64,000 nt of DNA from Basidiobolus meristosporus CBS 931.73 (taxonomy: Eukaryota; Basidiobolomycota; Basidiobolomycetes; Basidiobolales; Basidiobolaceae), in contig MCFE01000119.1 of assembly GCA_002104905.1 (NCBI GenBank), positions 62,001-126,000 on the forward strand. The letters run 5' to 3'. Both the position numbers and the translations under genes were made by a program. Below the pieces are notes generated by a model, which had not been told where the DNA came from, ran no database searches, and saw only the letters and a program-made list of their open reading frames with translations. Positions 31,140 to 42,954 of the stretch are shown piece after piece. Numbering within the stretch: the stretch's first letter is position 1; each line of letters begins with the position of its first letter.

Positions 31140-32900
31140 GTGCACTAGCTACCTGGTGCATGCTGATTCAAGTGAGTGTGTGGGCCCTTTTGGCTGACCT
31201 TAGTCTTCTGAGCAAATATTGCAGAGTGATAGCCCCAAAAAAGAGGGCTAAATAGTGAAATATGAGTCTTTATCCCTTACATTAACATTTTATCTCATAC
31301 CAGCAACATCATAATACAAAATGGCAAAACATATGTGGGAAAAATGTCAAGGACACTTTATAGAGCCATCTTAGGCCAGCAGTCCATTTATTGGTCAATG
31401 ATACAATGAATGCATTAGAAACAGGGTGTGGTTAGTCTAGCTTCAGTGATGGGGGCTTTCAAGATTTTCTACTACTTTTTTTCAAGATCATTTTGGGAAT
31501 AATTTCTCACAGGTTTATTCCATGGATTGACTATCATCATGCAGCTGGCAACATATAACATAGAGAGCATCCTGATGCCAGCTTGTGCTAACAGTTATAG
31601 GCATTCACATCAGTCAATGATACTATTGTAGATCTCCAGTTTCTCTGGAACTGATCGCCATACAATCAAAATATTGTTCAGATTATAGATATTTTGATAC
31701 AATAACTTATTGAAAGAAGCTCATGTTGTCAAAAATATATTTTATAGGCACAAAGTACTACACTTGGTATCAAATAGGCATGAACATTTCCAATCTACTT
31801 TATGGCAAACAATACAGAGAGTTAAAAAACAAGGGCTACTCTCAATGTTTGCATTTGTTGCAACTCTCAATATAAGAGCAATTCAGACATAGAGAGTTTG
31901 GCTAGTGTTGTACTCAATAAAACCATACCAATTCTTAGTGAGGTACCAGCAGCTCTTTATATTTGAGATGCTACATTAGTGCTGACTAATCATACTTCCC
32001 AAAGTGGGTAGTGTCTGATGACATATTGAACTGCAAGATTATCACCTCATTAGATCTTACTTAATACTTCTATTTCTGGCTAATAAGTATCTCCCAATTT
32101 ATTTGCTGCTTCTATAACTGCTTGGATTGATAACACTGGTGTATTGATAGGCTAACCATAAAGCCAGTTGCCTTGACAAAACTGGGGAATTGGCAAGAAT
32201 TGGCAAGGTATTTTGGGGTATAGTTACCCAAAGTACTTGTGACAAGAACCAATCTGCAGTCATATTGGTACACAATAATTAATATGCAAGTACTGGATGA
32301 ACTGGATATGCCAGGATTCAAGTGGTCTTCAGAAGCAATTTCTACATAGAGTACATTGGAAGCATTGCAGTTCCTGTACTCACCATATCAGAATATCTGT
32401 CCAGAAGTAGAACATCAATACTAGCTCAGTGCATTTACAGCTTTGGGACAAGACATTGATGATGGCATTAGAGTGAATGCCTTAAGAGCATATGGCTGGG
32501 TGTATGCATCTCTGCTACTCAAGTGCTCATTTTCTACTCCATCTTGCTTGGTGTACCAAGATCATTGGGCCTTGCTTCACTTTTGGGCAGTTTTCTCCAG
32601 AGTCAATATGTAGTGAGATAGGATGACAAGTTAAATTTCATGTACTTCCATATTCTAGTCCCTTTAAGAAGATTACCTTCAATTTGGTCATATATGTGAT
32701 GAGTTGCCCTCTGCAGAACTTCAGGAAGCAGTTGGAAAATAAACATCTCAGATGCGCACATGGAAACACATATGCATTTGGCATTGAGCAACTGAGTACC
32801 ACCAATATGTAGGTATTTAGTGAATTAAGACAAGTTTAGGTTGCAAACCACAGGTAACTACATCTTACCAGGACAACTTAGCCAATCCCTAATTTGTATT
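31140..32900 (+). pseudogene. tnp2 transposase, copy C, heavily decayed
   Basis: Scattered matches to copy B are in order: 31165-31260 to 20910-21000, 31360-31560 to 21120-21330, 31730-31890 to 21480-21620, and 32170-32820 to 22250-22880. No frame longer than about 70 codons survives. A G2 LTR piece (about 31893-32165) interrupts it. It lacks both transposon ends. Confidence 0.72.
31893..32165 (-). repeat. G2 LTR fragment inside tnp2 copy C
   Basis: It shares the order of landmarks of the G2 LTR (AGCAGCTCTTTATAT, TTAGATCTTACTTAATA, GATAACACTGGTG) at low identity. Confidence 0.6.
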
Positions 32901-32929
32901 ACATGAGTACAAGCCAATTTAGGGCTAGA

Positions 32930-33270
32930 GTGTGTAACCCACACTCAGTATTTAACTTCATTGAAATCTGCCATTGAGTAAGCACATCTGCCCTAACACC
33001 CTCTTTCCATCACATTGGCAGGAACCCTCCAGCTTTGTGGCATTATTCATTAACTGACTCTCATACATACTAGTCTTTAGCCTATACTCTCAGTTTTAGT
33101 GCCTCATCTGCTAGTCTTTGCAGTCTATCATTGCAATATTCAGGAATGCATTGTTGAGCTCTGCTTTTGAAGAAGCGCCTCCCCCTCTTGGAGTGCCTAT
33201 TGATATTCCTAAACTCTTGATAGATATTGTGAAAGTCTTCTGGGTACCTGATGTTGTTGCTTTTTCTACT
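32930..33270 (-). pseudogene. tnp2 companion gene fragment
   Basis: It matches 18440-18790 of copy B in the same orientation (GGCAGGAACCC, CATCTGCTAGTCTTTGCA, GAAGAAG, GGAGTGCCTATTGATATTCC). It is joined at about 33270 to G2 RT sequence. Confidence 0.72.
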
Positions 33271-34652
33271 GGAAGATGGTTTTCATCATGGTCATATATG
33301 TTGCAGGAGCATTAGTGAGGCCAAAACTCATGACTAAGTGCTTCTAATGTCCATATCTAGTCCTAAATGCTGTCTTAGGGATGTCTTCTGGTTTCACCCT
33401 AATCTAGTTGTATCCTCATATGAGGTCAAACTTGCTGTATATGACAGCTTGATTGAGTTGGTCCAAAAGCTCATCAATCTAAGGTATGGGGTTCTTGTTC
33501 TTTAGAGTAACTGAGCTGAGGGCTCTGTAGCCAATGCACATCCTAAGTTTTCCATCTTTCTTTTCACGATAGGTGCAGGTGCTCCCCAAGGTGACTTGCT
33601 GGGTCTGATATATCCTTGCTCCAATAACTGTACTATATATTTATTCATCTCTCCCAGTCTAATAAACTCATTCTGTAAGGTGTATTACTAACCATAGGGC
33701 TATCTCCTGTGTAAATGGCATGATCCATATTCTTGGACTATTTGTAGACTTACAAGCTCATATGGTAACACATCTGAGCATTTCTTCCAAAGAGTCTTGA
33801 CCATTGGGGGTGCTGAAACAGAGGAATTCTCCTGTTATACTGCAAGGGAGAACATTTTGGTACTTTTTCTAAGTTTGCAGCAGAGCTGTGTCTTGTTAAA
33901 TTCACTTGTTTCATACACACTGGAATTGATCAAGTTGAAATCCTGTCTGGCAAATAATGGCCAATGGGTCTTGTTGTACTTCTGGACCCAAGTTGCATGG
34001 GTCCTTTGGTTGATTGATGGATTGCAACAAAAAATTAGGCTTTTTGAGTATTTAGCTTAATCAAAGTGGTCCTTCACTCAACTTGTCCAAGTAGACATCT
34101 ATGCTCATGGATATATTGTTGAGCCATTCCTTTCTGTCTGAATGTCTTCAGCTTCCTTGTTAGTAGTATCTGATCATGGAGAGGTCCAAGGTATCTTGAA
34201 TTTGCAACACAATCTCATTCCATATAGAGATGGTTGAGTGTCCCATCATAGTGGCTAACCTGATATTGTTGTGATACAGCTGTAAAGCTGCATCTGCCAG
34301 GTAAGAGGCTGCATAATATAACTTGCTTTCCGGAGCATTTCCATCAAACTTGAAAGCTTCACTAATCTGAAAGAGCCAGGTTCCTAGGTTTTTATTGACT
34401 CAAGCATGGTGCCAGTTGACCTTCACACTAAAGTTGCTCTTGGTAAGGTTTTGCTGGTTCTGGGCCATGGAAGTCATTCCCTGCTGCTGCTGGCTGAGGA
34501 TCTGGTGTAACTGTTGCTGTTGGGCCAGGATTTGCAGCATAGCATTCTAGCATTCTTGATTTTCTAACGTCTTGAGGGAGGCTTCTTCTTTCTTCAGGGG
34601 GGAGGTTTCTGGTTATTGCTACTGCTAATGTCACAAGTCTTGATAAAAGAGT
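33271..34652 (-). pseudogene. Gypsy G2 copy 3 (RT, protease, gag pieces)
   Basis: 33271-34030 matches the RT and protease-RT linker of copy 1 (16170-16920). At about 34050 it jumps to gag sequence matching 24590-25170. So the zinc knuckle and most of the protease are deleted here. It contains the empty target site for tnp2 copy B (34009-34020). No long frame survives. Confidence 0.8.
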
Positions 34653-34993
34653 TGAAGAGGAATAGGGAGTTTAGCTTTTTTTTATTCACTAAAACTTGAA
34701 CTGATTTTTATTGAAGTTCCAGCAGCTTCTTATATACTTCTTTCCAGATTAATTGCAATCTAATTGTATTTGCTAATGTAGGCTGTGGCTGATGACTCAT
34801 TTGATTGCATCATCATCACTCAATTAGATCTTGCATACTATATCTAATTTGGTCTGATAAAGATCTGCTGATTCATCTGCTGACCAATACTACTAATTTG
34901 ATAGATAACACTGATATTATTATAGGCTGAGTATAAAATTAATTGATTTAACAAGAGACTAATCTAACTTAGACACTCAAGCAGAAGATCATA
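34653..34993 (-). repeat. G2 LTR (copy 3)
   Basis: It is collinear with 25171-26251 minus the fold-back insert, and shows the uninterrupted MITE target (GAGTATAAAATTAATTG). It follows the gag start of copy 3, so it is a 5' LTR. Confidence 0.78.
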
Positions 34994-35149
34994 AGTGGTA
35001 CTGTTTTTTTCATGCCAACAGAAGTCTGCATCAAGTCTGCTGGAACATGGTCATATACTTCTCGACATGTGGCTTTAATATGTACTAGCCAGCTGGGTCC
35101 ACTCACATAGATGTTGACCACATTGAGACGGTTACATTGCTGTTCAAAT
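34994..35149. other. Unassigned stretch
   Basis: I recognise no element here. A few CpGs (CTCGACATG, GAGACGG) survive, unlike the flanks. Confidence 0.4.
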
Positions 35150-35345
35150 CCCACCAAAAGACAATTCAGGCCTCATCAAGTTTTTGACCTTCAGCAGTAA
35201 ATTTAGCAAAACATTGTCACAATCACATTGTAAGATTGTGAAGATGGTCAATAACACCAAGTTGCCAGCATTGTGGCATCCTCATAATGAGATTCCAACA
35301 GCTGATTGGATCAGATTCACCCACAGGCCTATTTCAGTTTTGATA
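35150..35345 (+). repeat. tnp2 transposon right-end fragment
   Basis: It matches 23640-23820 of copy B (CAAGTTTTTGACC, GCAAAACATTGTCAC, GTAAGATTGTGAAGATGG, GATTGGATCAGATTCACCC). The CATAGGG terminus itself is not preserved. 35346-35441 is unassigned. Confidence 0.65.
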
Positions 35346-35441
35346 TGGTAACCACATTGCGTTTGTTGTATCCATACATGCTGCCATGTATATTCCCAAT
35401 GTAGTGTAGAGTGCTATTGTTACAAGTTTTGGTATAAGAGT

Positions 35442-35851
35442 TGTAGGGGAATAGGGAGCTTAGCTAGTATTGTATTCACTAAAACTTGAACTGATTTTTA
35501 TTGAGGTTCCAGCAGCTATAGGGAGTTTAGCTTTTTTTTATTCACTAAAACTTGAACTGATTTTTATTGAAGTTCCAGCAGCTTCTTATATACATCTTTC
35601 CAGATTAATTTCTGACTAATTGTATTTCCTAATGTAGGTTGCAGCTGATGACTCATTTGATTGCATCATCATCACCCTATATGATCCTACTTAATATATC
35701 TATTTCTGTCTGATAAGGATCTGCTGATGCATTTGCTGACTAATGCTACTGATTTCATAGATAATACTGATATACTGATAACCTAAGCATAGACTATTTG
35801 ATTTGACTAAAAACTGATCTAACTTGAACATTCAAGCAGCAGATCATAGCA
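35442..35851 (-). repeat. G2 LTR with internal 67-bp tandem duplication
   Basis: It starts TGTAGGGGAATAGGG and ends AGATCATAGCA. The outer 67 bp (ATAGGGAG..TTCCAGCAGCT) occurs twice in tandem, at 35451-35517 and 35518 to about 35583. No G2 internal sequence adjoins, so this is a solo LTR or cut remnant. Confidence 0.75.
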
Positions 35852-36230
35852 CTATACTATCCCTATAAAAAATTTCAAACTTGGAACTCATTTGGTTTTC
35901 TGACAATATTCTGCTGATGTCCTGATGATATTATGCTGGTATTGTGCTAGTGTTTTTTATTCAGATTTTGATGCAACTTTTGATGGAAGCACGGAGTGTC
36001 TAGTTACCAAATTTGGTATGAATGCTAGTTGAGCTATTATTCTCTTAGAAAATGTGCCTGCTTGTCCGCCCAATTGTTAGAACCTGAGACATTCAGAGTT
36101 ATCAGTTTGGAGACACTTGGAGTTTGGCTGAAAGTGTGATGGTAATTTGCTGGTCTTTTATTAGTTTATTTTTCTCAGGGTATATAGCTCTCTTTGACTC
36201 CATGTAATCACTCCTTTGCAATTAATAAAG
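35852..36230. other. No gene recognised
   Basis: AT-rich sequence without a convincing frame or a match to other elements in the window. It includes a short direct repeat of CTGATG/CTGGTATT units near 35900-35960. Confidence 0.4.
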
Positions 36231-36737
36231 GCATATCTCCTGGTGAATCTAATATTATGAAGAACCTTGCACTCAACAAGTAACTCCACTAAAATCTGCT
36301 GTTGAAAAATGTGCTTGCCATAATGCCCTTTTTCTGTGATTTTGGCAGGAACCCTACAGCATTGTGACATTGTTCATTCACTGGTTCCCACTTGTCCCAG
36401 TCTTCAGCATGTACTGCAAGGTTTGGTGCCCCATCTGCTAGTCCTTGCAATAAATCCTTGCAACATTCAAGTGCACTTTCTTAGGCACTACTCTTGAAGA
36501 AGCACTGCAACCTATTAGTGTGCCTATCATTGTTCTGAATCTCCAGTGTAGGCATTGCAATAGTCTCTATTTCTTGATGGTGTAGCTTTGGCTGTCAGTG
36601 AGGTCTCCATTCTGTCTACAATGCAGGACATGGGGCTGTAGTTGACTTATTGCCTTCCTTGGCAACTTATCTTCCTCACAGGAGTATAACATGAATAGCT
36701 TCACCCTCAATTCTTATGAAGACAACTATTGCTTTGT
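36231..36737 (-). pseudogene. tnp2 companion gene fragment
   Basis: It matches 18450-18940 of copy B in the same orientation (AACAAGTAACTCCA, GCAGGAACCC, TTCACTGGTTCCCA, AAGAAGCACTGCAACC). It ends at about 36737 against Harbinger sequence. Confidence 0.75.
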
Positions 36738-38269
36738 TTTTGCCTCAAATGACTAATGTTTACGTGATTTATTAGTAGAGCTAAGTGGCTTCTGAGAGCA
36801 ATATACACAGGACTCTTCCAGGCAACAGTTGCAAAGAACTAGACAGAGGGTAAGTGAATACCTTGAGGAATCAGAAGGTGAGCTTCAAGAGGAAGAATAC
36901 TGACCACAAGCAACATTGCCTAGATTGCGCCAGCATGCCTTGCTGGATTCCTTACCATACCTTGCAACTTCAGCATACCAGCACATGTCAGTCTATATTA
37001 AGCCAACACCCTTCACAAGAGCAACCTACATTGACTCATCATGTATTGGGTCAACGGGCATGCTTCAGAGCAAAACCACCCCAACCCACCAAACTGCTCA
37101 AAAAGACACAAGTCCATTGGAGCAAGCCAAGTCATGTCAACAAGCCGCACCACATCAAACTCAGCCAAGGGCCATGCCAGCACATCCATTTGCGTTTGCG
37201 TGTGCCATTACACCTGACCATCAGCAAGTTTCTGCTGGTGAACTGACTGATGATGACCCACATGAAGTACCTCCACCACCAGAGTCTTTGGCAAGTAAAA
37301 GAACACATCAGCATGCAGCACTGCAGGCTGGCTCAGTTGCATCATCTGGAGCAATTCAGCACAGCCAGGCTTCAGCATTGCACTCATCAGCTTTGAGGCA
37401 AAATACTACAAATACACAAGTAGACAAGAGGGTTGTCAACAAGAAAGTAGTTTAGGTGTGCAAAGTGAATCACTACCAAATGCTTCAGTAGTAATCCCTG
37501 TGAGAACAAAGCATAGGAGAAGATGATGCAATTGCATTGAATTACTATTATTTGTAATGAATCAAACAATGCATTTTTTTTGCAATCTGCATCAAGCCAT
37601 GGCAAATCAGTGATCACTAAATTTTTGATATAAGCAATATCAAGGTTGTCTCACACTTGAGACAGGACCCCTCTAAATAAACACCCTGCATATGTGTACA
37701 TCATCTGTGGCACCAGTACAGCCATTTGATCTGATTTGCACCCATACAATCAGTTGCATGCTGGCTATGACACCTTGTCCAATCACTAGGATCAGTGATT
37801 TACTTGCTTAATGAGCAAAATGGGATATTTGATGGCAAATCAGGTAGCTTGTGTATTGGTCAAAGAGCCAATTGGGGGTTGAAAGCTTCAGGTTACTTTT
37901 GGACCAATTAACCACTGAGATACCATCCAAATGGAGTGAGGGTAACTAAATTGGTAAGTATCAGTGTAGTTTATAGTGTGATACACATTGATTTCCATTT
38001 ACAGTAAAGAAACATATTCAAATACCAGATCTTACCTACCATAATAGTGGTATCCAGTTGTGCACATGATGCCAGCATTGCAAGTGGGTGCAATCATACA
38101 TGCCAACCTAATTGTGTCAGATTGTGCCATAATGTGCAAGATCATCCCACATGGCGCAAAATTGTCCAAGGGCAATCCTGCCTACTGGTAGCTTCAATAT
38201 TTTGCCCAATTGTTCTTGGAGACTGCGGATCACGCCACACACCCTGGCACAGTATGATGGAACAAGTCT
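36738..38269 (+). mobile_element. 5'-truncated Harbinger element, second copy
   Basis: It aligns with 52737-54269, from about codon 122 of the accessory ORF through the right terminal repeat (ATGGAACAAGTCT at 38257-38269). The transposase half and left end are absent. The accessory ORF is broken, for example by a TGA at about 36900. CpGs of the intact copy are mostly TpG or CpA here. Confidence 0.88.
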
Positions 38270-38735
38270 ATACAGCAATCAACATCCCAGGGAGAGAATG
38301 CTGGAACTTTGCTGTAAAGATGGAGATCAAGTGCCTCAATATCATCAACTGGAATAAAGCCATTTCCAGATGTAACAACAGAGGAACACTGTAAAATGCT
38401 TGAAGCACAACAGCAGTGTCAAATAATGAAGCCCACAGAGAATCCAATTGCAGCATGGGAGGGAGCAACTGTAGTCTTTGTATTGAAGCCTTAAAGCCAG
38501 AATACACTGAAGATCTATGAAAACATGGAGTGTGATGATGAAGAGTGAGTTACTATTCAGGGGGCTACAAATAGTCTGGCATGTAGTCATATTAAGGCCA
38601 GCCTACCATGATATCTTTGGGATCTCATGGCTAAGCAGAATGTTCTTCATCCCTTTCATATGCATTTTCCAGGATTCAAAAAAGCAAGTGGTTTATGCTA
38701 GAACCTGGCTCAATGGGACTGTTGGAGACCCTATA
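38270..38735 (+). pseudogene. tnp2 companion gene fragment, inverted
   Basis: The plus strand matches the minus strand of copy B from about 20010 to 19560 (GCATGGGAGGGAG, AAGATCTATGAAA, ATGGCTAAGCAGAATG). It is opposite in orientation to the fragment at 36231-36737 on the other side of the Harbinger piece. It ends in copia sequence at about 38736. Confidence 0.75.
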
Positions 38736-38741
38736 GAGATT

Positions 38742-40850
38742 TTATAAGCTTGCAGCCCAAATGGTAGTTATCTTAGTCAAAATGCCATCAGGCAGATTCA
38801 TGTTCAGGTCCTCATCAAGTTCTCCATTCAAAAATGCTGTATCTACATCCATTTGTTGAATAAAAGACGTATTTTTGGCTGCAATATCTAGTATTAGTCT
38901 GATGGAGTTAGACTTGGTGACTGGTGCAAAGGTTTCAATATGGTCCAATTCTTTTGTTTGAAAGTATTCTTTGGCCACAAGTTTTTTGCTCTGTCTTTCA
39001 TCTGTAACTTCAGCCTTGTACTGTGTCTTGAAGACATATTTGCATCCAATTAATTTTTGGTTGTTGAGGAAATTGACCAAGTCCCAAGTTTGATTTACCA
39101 TCAGGGCTTGTGGTTCCTCAGTGATTGCAGATCTCCAAAAGCTTGTTAGAGGGCTGTTTCTGGCCTCTTTGACAGTCTGTGGCTAATCAATATCAACTGA
39201 ATAGGCATAGGCTAAGTTTGAACCCTGATTGATATAAAGATTTGGGTTATTTCTGGTTCAGTTGGACATCATGCCATCTCATATTGAGGAAATCACCTGG
39301 AGGATACTCCTGGGCACTGATTCAGGCTGAGCCATGGTTGTGGAGTCCTCTGGAGTAAATTAATTTCTTTATTTTGCTCTGGCTCAATTTTGACTATTAG
39401 CAGACTTGATATCAGATTTTTGTCATCAACAGATGTTATTTTTTGTTGAATTTAAATACTCACCAAACAACACATCCCTTGACCTGATCAGCTTCTTTGC
39501 TCTGGTGTTGGAATAGCCCAAAAATAAGCATTCTTCACTTATTGACTCAAATTTTGACTCATTTCTGAACAGATTCTTGGCATGTGCTGTGCATCCTTGT
39601 ATTTTTAGATGATCTGCACTTGGTCAGTGTTCATACCATGCCTCAAGTGGTGTTTATTCACAAGCTATTCTGCTGTAGTTCCTATTTTGAGATATATGGC
39701 TATAGCAACTAATTCCACTCAAAAATCATACAATAATATTAATCATAAGTCATGACTTTGGCCATATCAATAGTCAATTTGCTTGCACATTCTGACACAC
39801 CATTTTGCTGTGGGGAGTATGGTACATCAGTCTCTTGCTTATCATGTTAACTTTGCAGTAGTGGATGAAGAGTTTTGAGGTCTATTCTCCAACATTGTCT
39901 GAGCATATTTTCTTGATTCTTTTCACCAGCTTCTCTCTCCACCATTGTTTAGAGCTTCCTGAGCTTCTACAAGGCCTCCTCCTTTCTTTGCATAATGTAG
40001 ATATATATATATCTTATTTAATTATCAATCAAAGTGATTAACAATTCTATCCTGCCGTGGGATAAATTTGCATAGGTCTACACAGATCTGAGTGAGTTAG
40101 ATCTAATTTTATTCTGGTTTTGATTATATCAGAGCTCTTCAGCAAATACCTGGCTTGTTTGCCATATATGCAGGCTTCAAAGTGCTCTAAATTTGCGGGG
40201 GGATCAAGCTTTACTCCAGAAATCAATTGATCCTTGATAATCTAATGCAAATGATCAAAATTAATTCTCCCAAATCTCCTGTCCCAAAGCATTAGTACTT
40301 CTTTATTTATGTTACTAGTATTAGGTCCCATATACAATGGAATATAAGTCAACTTTTATATTCTCTGACCTCTGATACCCAAAGCTTTATGGGCACCATT
40401 TTGATCAGTGATTCTACATTCAGAAGTGTTAAAACTGAAGCTGAGTCCTTCTGCTGTGGTCTTGTTTACAGATAGTGGGCACTTTACTATTTTGGAGCAT
40501 AAAGTACTCCTTTGAAGGTGAGTGTGCAGCTTCCTTCACTAATTCTGAGGCTTACTTGGATAGTTCTGTCATTAATTATGTCCAGTGTTCTATATTCACC
40601 CATGAAAATCATCTTGGATTTTCTTAACATTGGGTTAAAAGTTCCTTTTGGTGTGTAAACTGTTGCAATGCTGCAGAGTCTGAGGATCCTTGTTTGTGGT
40701 CATACTCAGTGTAGACATAAATAGTCTATCATCAGCTATTGCAGCATTTCCTACTTCAGGCTTCTTTTGCTAGATCCATCCAACTTTGCAGCACAGGGAG
40801 AAATTTCAGTAATAGCAGCAGTGGACTTTGCACAGAGTGACAGCTTGGTA
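38742..40850 (-). pseudogene. Copia-6 pol remnant
   Basis: The best-preserved piece is RT (39101-38742): VNQTWDLVNFLNNQKLIGCKYVFKTQYKAE, then QQMDVDTAFLNGELDEDLNMNLPDG. Linker, integrase core and integrase zinc region follow upstream to about 40400 and protease to about 40720, all with many stops and indels. The sequence stops before the YVDD motif. It is among the oldest copia copies here. Confidence 0.82.
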
Positions 40851-40862
40851 CTCATATCCTGC

Positions 40863-41160
40863 TGTAGCAGTCTTGGAGATATTGGAAGTGATTGGGAGAC
40901 CAAGTAGATTATGCAGCTTTCACATATTGATTCATTGAAAGTAAAAGCAGTATTTAAGGTCCTAAGAATGTGTGTACAAAGTTAGGGGCTGTTTGGACAA
41001 CTTTGAGAATTTTCATGTTCTGGCTACCTAATGTTCTGGTTAAAATATTCTAAGAAAGTCCCAATAAGTAATTTGGTCCGTATTTTCTAATATTTGTTGG
41101 TAATGATCTAAATGACTAGGTTAGGTGAATAGTTGGGTGGTATTACAAACTTTTACAGTA
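40863..41160 (-). repeat. Copia family-1 LTR of copia-6
   Basis: About 298 bp; plus strand TGTAGCAGTCTTGGAG to AACTTTTACAGTA, with an internal loss of about 50 bp compared with the 349-bp family LTR. The adjoining GATATGAGTACC (minus strand) is the decayed primer site. Confidence 0.8.
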
Positions 41161-41630
41161 ATTTTAGGTGGCAACATATTTTGGTAAATAATTGCCTGGC
41201 AATCATACAAAATGATTTATTTTTTTATAATTCAGGATATGATCCTATCCAAAAGCTTGTCCAACAGTCCTGTGGACTATATGAGCACAAAGTCAATATA
41301 TTTCACTGTAGATCTGGGCCCTAAATTATTGGTACTATGCAATTTTCTTCAGATGTGGCAGATCACCAATATACTACATATCTTGATATATTCATATGCC
41401 AATTTGGTAGGCTCATCTTCATGACTAGCATGAATAATTATGACAAGTGTCTTTTGAAGGCAAGGCCTCCTTGTCCATAGCAACATCCTCATTAGAATAG
41501 TCCTTTAGTAGCAGTAGTCATCTTTGACTTTTAGAAGAACAATAGTGCCAAAAGTCTTTCTCCAGACTGGCAGAAACAGATTCAAAGCAAAGTGAATTCC
41601 AAGAGGACAGCAGGCTTAGGGCTCATAACC
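41161..41630 (-). other. Leader of a family-3 copia element and unassigned sequence
   Basis: 41618-41630 on the minus strand is GGTTATGAGCCCT, a half-tRNA primer site next to the family-3 LTR. About 41440-41617 would be its leader and gag start; no frame holds. 41161-41440 I cannot assign. Confidence 0.5.
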
Positions 41631-41979
41631 TGTTGCAATATTCTGAGAAGTATTGGAAGTGGTGTGGAATACTAGATGATTTAAATGTTATTTACTGGCA
41701 GATTTACTGATTGACAGTATGTTATTTATATGTTCAATAAAGTAGAGCAAAAAAACAAACAGAGTTAGTTAAAGAGGATCCCAAGAGTATGTGTGCAAAG
41801 TTTGGGGTCTTTTGAAGCTCTTGGAGAAAGGTAATAATCTGAGTACCAGATAAATTGGTTAAAATATTCTATGTAATTCCCAACAAGAAATTTTGTCAGG
41901 ACAGAATACTAATTCCAGAGTAAGATCTATGTCACTAAGTTGGCATGAATATCTAGGTGACAACTTCAATACTACAACA
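41631..41979 (-). repeat. Copia family-3 LTR (minus strand)
   Basis: 349 bp; plus strand TGTTGCAATATTCTG to ATACTACAACA. It is the inverted counterpart of 27459-27807. Confidence 0.82.
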
Positions 41980-42135
41980 GTTTTTACAAAATGATTTATT
42001 GAATGTTAAAGTAATAATGTTACTTCTAAATAAACTTTGCAAAAATGGCATTGAGAATATGTCTTAAAGGTCCCAAAAGCATGTGTGCAAAACTTGTGGT
42101 TGTTTCAATAGATTTGAGAAATCTCATGTTTTAGG
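41980..42135 (-). repeat. Copia family-1 LTR fragment
   Basis: It covers the stretch from ATGATTTATTGAATGT to CTCATGTTTTAGG, i.e. the middle of a family-1 LTR in minus orientation, cut by the insertion of copia-4 at 42136. Confidence 0.7.
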
Positions 42136-42485
42136 TATTGTAAGAGTCTTGGAGATATTGGAAGTGATGTGGGAGTACAAGTGGATTATGTGTTTTTCAC
42201 TCAATCATTTATTGAATGTAAAAGTAGTATTTATACATTTACATGTTCTTGGCATTATCATCACATAGAAAAAGTTAAGGAAGGTCTCAAGTACATGTGT
42301 GCAAAGTATGGGGCTGTTAGGACAACTTTGAGAATTTTCATGTACTGGGTACTTTGTATTTTGGTAAAAATATTCTAAGCAAATGCCAACAAGGAATTTG
42401 GTCAGTATTCTCTATAATTTGGAGGTAATGATCTAAGTGACTAAGTTGAGTGAATATATAGGTGGAATAACAAATTTTTACAACA
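42136..42485 (-). repeat. Copia-4 3' LTR
   Basis: 350 bp; plus strand TATTGTAAGAGTCTTGG to ATTTTTACAACA. The polypurine tract (GCTAAGTGGGAG on the minus strand) adjoins at 42486-42497. Confidence 0.9.
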
Positions 42486-42574
42486 CTCCCACTTAGCTGA
42501 ATTTTCACACTGACTAGTCCAAATTTTGACCAAAAATTTTCAAACTTGTCTCTAGCCAATGGTTTGGTAAATAT
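42486..42574 (-). pseudogene. Copia-4 pol, last codons
   Basis: The minus strand codes the end of RNase H (TKPLARDKFENF.SKFGLVSVKI), as in copia-5. It is cut at AATAT by the copia-3 LTR; the upstream codons resume at 57784. Confidence 0.88.
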
Positions 42575-42923
42575 TGTTGTAAAAATTTGTAATTCCACCT
42601 GAATATTCACTCAGCTTAGTCACTTAAATCATTACCTTCCAATCCTAGAGAATACTGACCAAATTCCTTGTTGGGATTTATTTAAAATTTTTTCACCAAA
42701 ATACCAGGTACCCAGAACATGAAAATTCTAAAAGTTGTCCAAACAGCCCCAAACTTTGTACACATGTTCTTGGGACCTTCCATAACCTATTCTACATGTT
42801 TGTTATGCCAAGACCATGTAAAAGTATAAATACTACTTTTACATTCAATAGATCATTTAGTGAAAACCGCATAATCTACTTGTCCTTCCAGTCACTTCCA
42901 ATATCTCCAAGACTCTTACAACA
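42575..42923 (+). repeat. Copia-3 5' LTR
   Basis: 349 bp, TGTTGTAAAAATTTG to CTCTTACAACA. Contains the TATA-like AGTATAAATACT near 42822 and an AATAGATC near 42847 where other copies have AATAAATC. Confidence 0.94.
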
Positions 42924-42924
42924 A

Positions 42925-42935
42925 GTTATGAACCC
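42925..42935 (+). other. Primer-binding site, half-tRNA type
   Basis: GTTATGAACCC one base after the LTR; one mismatch from the initiator tRNA-Met anticodon-arm complement GTTATGAGCCC. Confidence 0.7.
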
Positions 42936-42954
42936 TGAGCTGTCACTCTCAGGA

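Larger units (their letters stand above)
38736..41160 (-). mobile_element. Copia-6, family-1 fragment
   Basis: On the minus strand: 5' LTR (40863-41160), decayed primer site, leader, first codons of gag, a deletion of most of gag (junction near 40770), then protease, integrase, linker and the first part of RT. The 3' part is missing beyond about 38742. Confidence 0.85.
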
